Assembly: GCA_934636865.1 (NCBI GenBank)
Contig: CAKUBI010000032.1
Location: 1-18,367 of the forward strand
Direction: 5' to 3'
Length of the DNA stretch: 18,367 nt
From: an uncultured Oscillospiraceae bacterium
Lineage (GTDB): Bacteria; Bacillota; Clostridia; Oscillospirales; Oscillospiraceae
Positions 13,936 to 18,367 of the stretch are shown piece by piece. A program made the position numbers and the translations under genes. The notes under the pieces were generated by a model, which was not told the origin of the DNA, searched no databases, and saw nothing but the letters and a program-made list of their open reading frames with translations. How positions within the stretch are numbered: position 1 is the first letter of the stretch; the number at the start of each line of letters is the position of its first letter.

Positions 13936-14649
13936 ATGCTTTACATTGACCATCTGACCAAGACCTTCGGCGAGAAAAAAGCCGTGGACGATCTTTCGCT
14001 CCATATCGCGCCGGGGGAGATCTACGGCTTTATCGGCCACAACGGCGCGGGTAAGACCACGACGCTCAAATCCGTGGTCGGCATCCAGCGGTTCGACGCG
14101 GGCGAGATCACCATCGGCGGCCGCTCCATCAAGACCGATCCCGTCGCCTGCAAGAAAATGCTCGCCTACATCCCGGATAACCCGGACCTCTACGAGTTCA
14201 TGACGGGCATCCAGTACTTGAACTTCATCGCCGATATTTTCGGCGTGGAGGCGGAGAAACGGCAAGAGCGCATCCGCCGGTACGCGGACCTGTTCGAGCT
14301 GACGAGCGACCTTGCCCAGCCCGTCGCGGCGTATTCGCACGGCATGAAGCAGAAGCTCGCCATCATCTCGGCCTGGCTGCACGAGCCGAAGCTCATTTTA
14401 ATGGATGAACCCTTCGTGGGCCTTGACCCCAAGGCCGCGCATATTTTAAAGGGCATGATGCGCGAGATGTGCGAGGACGGCGGCGCGATCTTCTTCTCGA
14501 CGCACGTGCTCGAGGTCGCCGAAAAGCTCTGCGACAAAGTCGCCATCATCAAGGGCGGCAGGCTTATCCGCTCCGGCACGATGGAGGAGGTCAAGGGCGA
14601 CGATTCGCTCGAGGAGGTCTTTCTCGAGCTGGAGGGCGAAACATGCTGA
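13936..14649 (+). CDS. ABC transporter ATP-binding protein
   Basis: 237-residue ATPase subunit. Walker A is GHNGAGKTTTLK with K40; the signature is YSHGMKQKLAII (the SHGMKQK variant usual for ABC-2/CcmA-type exporters); Walker B is LILMDEPFVGLD (D157, E158); the switch histidine is in FFSTHVLEVAEKLC. The family energises export of drugs, peptides or envelope molecules. RBS AGAGGGA sits about six bases before the ATG. The stop overlaps the permease start by seven bases, so the two subunits are surely translated together. Its own promoters and an operator-like repeat lie immediately upstream. Confidence 0.94.
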   Translation: MLYIDHLTKTFGEKKAVDDLSLHIAPGEIYGFIGHNGAGKTTTLKSVVGIQRFDAGEITIGGRSIKTDPVACKKMLAYIPDNPDLYEFMTGIQYLNFIADIFGVEAEKRQERIRRYADLFELTSDLAQPVAAYSHGMKQKLAIISAWLHEPKLILMDEPFVGLDPKAAHILKGMMREMCEDGGAIFFSTHVLEVAEKLCDKVAIIKGGRLIRSGTMEEVKGDDSLEEVFLELEGETC

Positions 14650-16235
14650 AAACGCTCGTCAAAAAGCAGCTGATGGAGATCTTCCGCAGCTACTTTTACA
14701 ATGCAAAAACCAACAAGAAGCGTTCCGCTGCCGGCATCGCGGCCTATATCGCGCTCTTCGCCGTGCTGATGGTCGGTATGATGGGCGGCATCTTCGCGGC
14801 GCTGTCCGTTGCTCTGTGCGCGCCGCTCACGCAGGCGGGAATGGGCTGGCTCTACTTTGCGCTGATGGGGCTTCTTTCGATCTTCCTCGGTGCGTTCGGC
14901 AGCGTGTTCAACACGTACTCGGGCCTGTACTTCGCCAGGGACAACGATCTGCTGCTCTCGCTGCCCATCCCGGTGCGGACGCTGATGGCCTCGCGCCTTC
15001 TGAGCGTGTACCTCATGGGGCTGATGTACTCGGCGGTCGTTATTGTGCCGGCGGTCGTCGTCTATTGGGTCACAGTGTCCGCGTCGCTTAAGCCGGTCCT
15101 CGGCGGCGTGCTGCTGACGGCGCTCATCTCGATCTTTGTGCTCACGCTTTCGTGCGCGCTGGGCTGGGTCGTGGCGAAGATCGGCCGGAAGCTCAAGCAT
15201 AAGAGCATCATCACGGTCATCGTCTCGCTCGCGGGACTGGGCATCTACTATTTCTTCGTGTTCAGGGTGCAGACGGCGATCGAGCAGCTGATCGGCAACG
15301 CCGCGCTCTACGGCGAGAAAATTCGTGGCTCGGCGTATCCGATCTACGTATTCGGCGCGGCGGGCACGGGCGACGGCGTTTCGATGCTGCTGACCGCGGC
15401 GGTCGTGCTGGCGCTGTTCACGCTGATGTGGGCGGTGCTCTCGCGCAGCTTTTTGCAGATCACGACCGCGTCGGGCGGCGCGGGCAAGGCGGTGTACCGC
15501 GAGAAAACGGCCAGGCGGCAGAGCGTGGACGCCGCGCTTTTCCGCAAGGAGCTCGCGCGCTTCACGGCAAGCCCGAACTACATTCTCAACTGCGGGCTCG
15601 GCATTCTGCTGCTGCCGGTCGCGGGCATCCTGCTTTTGTGGAAGGGCGGGGAGGCGGTGTCGCTCCTTAATATGGTGTTCGGCGCGAACGGCAGCGCGGA
15701 GGTGCTGCTCTGCACGGGCATCTGCACGATCGCGTCGATGAACGACATGGCGACGCCCTCAGTCTCGCTCGAGGGAAAGAGCCTCTGGCTCGCGCAGTCG
15801 CTGCCCGTCGCGCCGCGGCAGGTCCTGCGCGCAAAGCTCAGGATGCAGATTGTGCTCACGGCCATCCCGGCGCTCGTGCCGATCGTCTGTATGGCGGTCA
15901 TCCTGCCGCTGACGCCCATGCTGGCGCTCGCGGCGGTCACGGCGCTTGCGTATATCGCGTTTTCCGCGTGCCTGGGGCTGACGCTTAGCGTAAAGCGGGC
16001 GAGCTTTACCTGGACGAATGAGCTCATGCCCATCAAGCAGAACCTCGCCGTGGCGATCGCGATGTTCGGCGGCTGGGCCTATGCGCTGGCGCTCGCGGGA
16101 CTGTACCTGTGGCAGGGGTGGAAGCTCGGCGCGAGCACGTATCTTGCGCTGTTCGCGGCGGCGACGCTGCTTGCCGCGGCGCTTCTGCACCGCTGGCTTG
16201 GCACAAAGGGCGCGCAGCATTTTGCATCGCTGTAA
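14643..16235 (+). CDS. ABC exporter permease, 12-helix, two-halved
   Basis: 530-residue membrane protein with about 12 hydrophobic segments. Start ATG at 14643 lies inside the end of the ATPase gene, with GGAGG at 14631-14635; an open extension upstream is out of frame with the ATPase and unconserved. The two halves echo one another: ARDNDLLLSLPIPVRTLMAS in the first and EGKSLWLAQSLPVAPRQVLR in the second occupy equivalent loops, so it looks like a fused duplication serving as both membrane halves of the transporter, with these loops probably contacting the ATPase. Such permeases occur beside CcmA-like ATPases in Firmicutes; the substrate is unknown. Ends at a terminator shared with the convergent gene. 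Confidence 0.85.
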   Translation: MLKTLVKKQLMEIFRSYFYNAKTNKKRSAAGIAAYIALFAVLMVGMMGGIFAALSVALCAPLTQAGMGWLYFALMGLLSIFLGAFGSVFNTYSGLYFARDNDLLLSLPIPVRTLMASRLLSVYLMGLMYSAVVIVPAVVVYWVTVSASLKPVLGGVLLTALISIFVLTLSCALGWVVAKIGRKLKHKSIITVIVSLAGLGIYYFFVFRVQTAIEQLIGNAALYGEKIRGSAYPIYVFGAAGTGDGVSMLLTAAVVLALFTLMWAVLSRSFLQITTASGGAGKAVYREKTARRQSVDAALFRKELARFTASPNYILNCGLGILLLPVAGILLLWKGGEAVSLLNMVFGANGSAEVLLCTGICTIASMNDMATPSVSLEGKSLWLAQSLPVAPRQVLRAKLRMQIVLTAIPALVPIVCMAVILPLTPMLALAAVTALAYIAFSACLGLTLSVKRASFTWTNELMPIKQNLAVAIAMFGGWAYALALAGLYLWQGWKLGASTYLALFAAATLLAAALLHRWLGTKGAQHFASL

Positions 16236-16245
16236 CGAAAAAGGG

Positions 16246-16280
16246 AAGAGGACGAAAGCACTTTGCTTTCGTCCTCTTTT
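16246..16280. terminator. Bidirectional terminator, ABC operon and spoVT remnant
   Basis: A perfect 15-bp stem AAGAGGACGAAAGCA/TGCTTTCGTCCTCTT with CTT loop (16246-16278), with TT after it on plus and, on minus, CCCTTTTTCG. It sits between convergent genes and serves both. Since it follows the spoVT 3' end, it is probably the original spoVT terminator. Confidence 0.9.
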
Positions 16281-16291
16281 GTTTATATGCG

Positions 16292-16750
16292 TCAGCTCTC
16301 CATATGCTTGCCAAGAAAGCCGGCGATGGCCTGTGCGAGCTTGTACTCGGTGTCGAGCTCGCCGGGGGCGGCCTCGCCCTCGACGCCGACGAAGATCACG
16401 AGGCCCAGCGCGTCGCCCTCGGAGATGATGGGCGCGGCGATGGCTGCGCAGCAGCGGTCGAGCGACTCGGTGACGTAGACGCTGCGCTCGTTCGGCGCGG
16501 CGCGGTAGATGCCGCGATCCTCCATGATCTGCTCGAGCTGGGGGCTGATGCGTTTGCCGATGAGCTCGCGCCGCGCGCTGCCCGCGGCGGCGATGATGCT
16601 GTCGCGGTCGGTGACGGCGACGGTCGTGCCGGTGGACTTGCTGAGCGTGTCGCACAGCTGGGCGGCGAACTCATCCACGCCGCCCATGAGCGAGTACTTC
16701 TTAAAAATGACCTCGCCGTCCTTGCTCGTGTAAATCTCCAACGGGTCGCC
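16292..16750 (-). pseudogene. spoVT: spoVT 3' portion (C-terminal GAF-like domain), interrupted by element
   Basis: These 152 codons match the part of SpoVT after about residue 30: GDPLEIYTSKDGEVIFKKYS is the second half of the AbrB-like DNA-binding domain (compare GDPLEIF.DRDGEVILKKYS in Bacillus), followed by a GAF-like sensor domain (TVAVTDRDSIIAAAGSARRE) and the tail QAIAGFLGKHMES (compare AAGFLARQMEQ). The missing N-terminal part, normally ATGIVRRIDDLGRVVIPKEI and on to the REGDPLE turn, is replaced by recombinase sequence. SpoVT is a forespore-specific regulator under sigma-G control. 152 plus about 30 gives the usual 180-residue SpoVT. The 5' part should lie at the far end of the element, beyond the right edge. 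The gene is broken in this DNA configuration but may be restored by excision. Confidence 0.88.
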
Positions 16751-18367
16751 GTTACTGATAACATGGACACGGAAAACCTTATCCTCGCGGTTTTTAGAGG
16801 ATTGAATCAGCGTGTTTTCGATATTTTCCGTGCCTTCACTAAAATTTGCGGTGTCCTCCGTTTCCGCGGGGAGCTTCCCGCAGCGCAGCAGCGTGTCGAT
16901 GTCGGCTTTGAGCTTAATTTCTAAGTGATCTTCAAAGACGAGGATCTTGTCGATCAGCAGCTCCAGGTCGTTCCGTTCCAGCTTATCCTTTTCCAGAATG
17001 TCGCGGAACACGTCAATGGCGGTCTTTGCCACGCGGTTCACCTGAATGATGGTGTTGCGCTTATCGCTCAGCAGGTCGATCTGGTGGTGGATGCCGTCGA
17101 TCTTTTTTTGCAGGTCTGCTTCCATCTCGTCGTACAGCGCCTCGATGGAGGCTTCCTGCTCCGGCTTTTTCATGATCTCCCGGATGCGCTGGCGCTTCGT
17201 CACCTTCAATTCCTCGGTGAGGTCGGCCAGCACCTCAGCGAGATTGTCCGCGGACTGCTCCGTTTCCGCCACCTGCTCGGTCTCGCGCTTTAATTCCTCG
17301 TTGAGCTGTTCGAGCATGGCGGCAGAGCTGTCCGCCAGTTTTTGCACATAGCTTTTCAGTAACTCGTCCAGCCGATCGACGCGGATATGGTGGCTGGTGC
17401 AGCCCTTGAGGCCGCGCCGGTGATACGTTCCGCAGGTGTAGGCGGGGGCGAGGTCAGAGCGGCTCATGGCGAACAGCGGACTGCCGCAGTCGCCGCACTG
17501 CAAAAAGCCGGAGTACACGTTGTCGTTGATCTTCACGCCGCGGTAGTTGCTGCGGCTGCGCTTTTCCCGCAGGGCGCTGGTGATGGCAAAGGTGCGGTAG
17601 TCGATGATGGCCTGATGGTGATTTTCGATGACGATGTGCTCGTCGTCGTTGCGCCTTACATCCTTGCCGTTGATCTTGGCGCGGGTGTACTTACCCTGCC
17701 GGAGCGTGCCGATATAGAAATCGTTGTCCAGAATGCCCTGCACCGTGGCGATGGCCCACGCGTTCTTAGCCTCCCGCTTGGTCTTCTTGCCCGCCGCCTC
17801 CTTGCGCATCTGCTCGGACATACGCGGCGTGGGGACGCCCTGATCGGTGAGATAGTTGGCGATTTTCTTGTAGCCCCAACCGGCGTTGCTGTAGAGGTCG
17901 AAAATCTTGCGGATGGTCTCGGCCTCGGTGGGGATGATCTCAAACTGCTTGTCCTCGGTCACAAGATAGCCGTAGGGCGCGGCGCAGATCCACTCGCCGT
18001 CATTCTGACGCCGCTTGATGACGTTCCGCACCTTGCGGGAAGTGTCCGTGACGGGCATCTCGTTCACAAGGAATTGGAACTGGATTTTCAGCCAGTCGTT
18101 GTCGTTGGGGAAGTCCACCCCGTCGCCGATGGAGACGATCCGGACACCCGCGTCGCGCAGGTCTTCCAGCTCCACAAGGCCACGGCTGTTGCGGCGGGAG
18201 AAGCGCGAAAAGTCCTTGATGATGAGGATGTCGTACTTGTGCTGCATCAGCCCCCGGCGCATCTCCTGATAGCCCTCGCGCTGCTCGAACGTGTAGCCGG
18301 AGCGGTCGCGGTCTTCAAAAAACGTCAGCGTGCTGCCGGGGAAGTGGGTTTTTACATAGTCCTCGAT
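16292..18367 (-). CDS. Large serine recombinase fused in frame to SpoVT C-terminal domain (partial)
   Basis: Frame open to the right edge; 691 residues visible, N-terminus and catalytic serine outside. Visible order: rest of the resolvase domain (DRDRSGYTFEQREGYQEM, about 19-36; DFSRFSRRNSRGLVELEDLR, about 52-71); recombinase domain (APYGYLV; WGYKKIANYLTDQGVPTP; WAIATVQGILDNDFYIGTLR); zinc ribbon (LQCGDCGSPLF ... YTCGTYHRRGLKGC, about 285-325); long coiled coil (about 335-470). This is the layout of Tn4451/TnpX-like and ICE-encoded recombinases. From about residue 540 the protein becomes SpoVT: GDPLEIYTSKDGEVIFKKYS, then a GAF-like domain ending AIAGFLGKHMES. The recombinase would catalyse excision and integration of its element, and currently borrows the spoVT stop. 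An internal ATG at 18262 is not the start. Confidence 0.92.
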   Translation of the reverse strand: MEDYVKTHFPGSTLTFFEDRDRSGYTFEQREGYQEMRRGLMQHKYDILIIKDFSRFSRRNSRGLVELEDLRDAGVRIVSIGDGVDFPNDNDWLKIQFQFLVNEMPVTDTSRKVRNVIKRRQNDGEWICAAPYGYLVTEDKQFEIIPTEAETIRKIFDLYSNAGWGYKKIANYLTDQGVPTPRMSEQMRKEAAGKKTKREAKNAWAIATVQGILDNDFYIGTLRQGKYTRAKINGKDVRRNDDEHIVIENHHQAIIDYRTFAITSALREKRSRSNYRGVKINDNVYSGFLQCGDCGSPLFAMSRSDLAPAYTCGTYHRRGLKGCTSHHIRVDRLDELLKSYVQKLADSSAAMLEQLNEELKRETEQVAETEQSADNLAEVLADLTEELKVTKRQRIREIMKKPEQEASIEALYDEMEADLQKKIDGIHHQIDLLSDKRNTIIQVNRVAKTAIDVFRDILEKDKLERNDLELLIDKILVFEDHLEIKLKADIDTLLRCGKLPAETEDTANFSEGTENIENTLIQSSKNREDKVFRVHVISNGDPLEIYTSKDGEVIFKKYSLMGGVDEFAAQLCDTLSKSTGTTVAVTDRDSIIAAAGSARRELIGKRISPQLEQIMEDRGIYRAAPNERSVYVTESLDRCCAAIAAPIISEGDALGLVIFVGVEGEAAPGELDTEYKLAQAIAGFLGKHMES
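16740..16753. other. Putative attachment-site junction (element/spoVT)
   Basis: The spoVT similarity begins at the Gly-Asp-Pro codons, near 16750. Exactly there lies a 14-bp dyad AACGG-GTCG-CCGTT (16740-16753). Serine recombinases cut at a central dinucleotide within imperfect dyads; the centre here is TC/GA at 16746-16747. The precise crossover is inferred, within roughly 10 bp. Confidence 0.55.
16751..18367 (-). mobile_element. End of an integrated mobile element (continues past right edge)
   Basis: Everything from the junction to the right edge belongs to the recombinase-bearing end of an integrative element. Only the recombinase is visible, so element type (ICE, mobilizable element or prophage) and size cannot be told. 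A recombinase lying next to its own attachment site, reading toward it, is typical. Confidence 0.75.

Noticed and set aside
16292..16760. SpoVT tail as a normal C-terminal domain of an ordinary recombinase
   Set aside because: Similarity begins mid-fold, in the middle of the AbrB-like domain, and the C-terminal length matches native SpoVT exactly; an insertion explains this better than domain shuffling, although a conserved fusion cannot be excluded without database comparison.

Overview
The window looks like chromosome from a high-GC, spore-forming Firmicute of the Oscillospiraceae/Ruminococcaceae type (Clostridia). Grounds: Gram-positive style promoters (TTGACA/TATAAT class) and GGAGG ribosome sites in GC-rich DNA, a Pol I whose proofreading domain lacks its catalytic residues, an mtaB-type tRNA enzyme, and a recognisable piece of the sporulation regulator spoVT. 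The genus assignment is inference.

Layout. 1-91: broken 3' piece of a small helix-turn-helix protein typical of conjugative elements. 145-186: bidirectional terminator. 257-2793 (minus): cysteine desulfurase followed by a MATE exporter, read from a promoter whose -10 box overlaps that of the divergent operon. 2947-5452 (plus): mtaB, a YfbR-like HD deoxynucleotidase and a metallo-beta-lactamase-fold hydrolase, closed by a terminator. 5562-6104 (plus): small DUF6512-like membrane protein. 6105-6631: intergenic stretch with several hairpins, a promoter, three tandem DnaA-box-like sequences, a possible 45-residue ORF and a terminator. 6632-10831 (minus): polA-rimI-tsaD, with rimI and tsaD overlapping at ATGA. 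11064-12497 (plus): AzgA/PbuG-type purine permease with a near-consensus promoter and strong terminator. 12748-16235 (plus): XRE regulator with a membrane domain, then a two-gene ABC exporter with its own multi-promoter leader. 16292-18367 (minus): large serine recombinase of an integrated element.

The most notable feature is at the right end. The recombinase frame runs without a stop into the C-terminal about 152 residues of SpoVT. The join falls at the Gly-Asp-Pro-Leu-Glu segment of the AbrB-like DNA-binding domain, at a small dyad near 16740-16753. The simplest reading is a mobile element integrated inside spoVT, with its recombinase at the element end and the 5' part of spoVT beyond the right edge. 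Excision could restore spoVT, as happens with sporulation-gene intervening elements such as skin in sigK; that parallel is a hypothesis.

The rest is mostly housekeeping: sulfur mobilisation (cysteine desulfurase), tRNA A37 modification (mtaB, tsaD), nucleotide metabolism and purine uptake, DNA repair/replication (polA), and two exporters. Intergenic regions carry readable promoters and terminators that define the transcription units.
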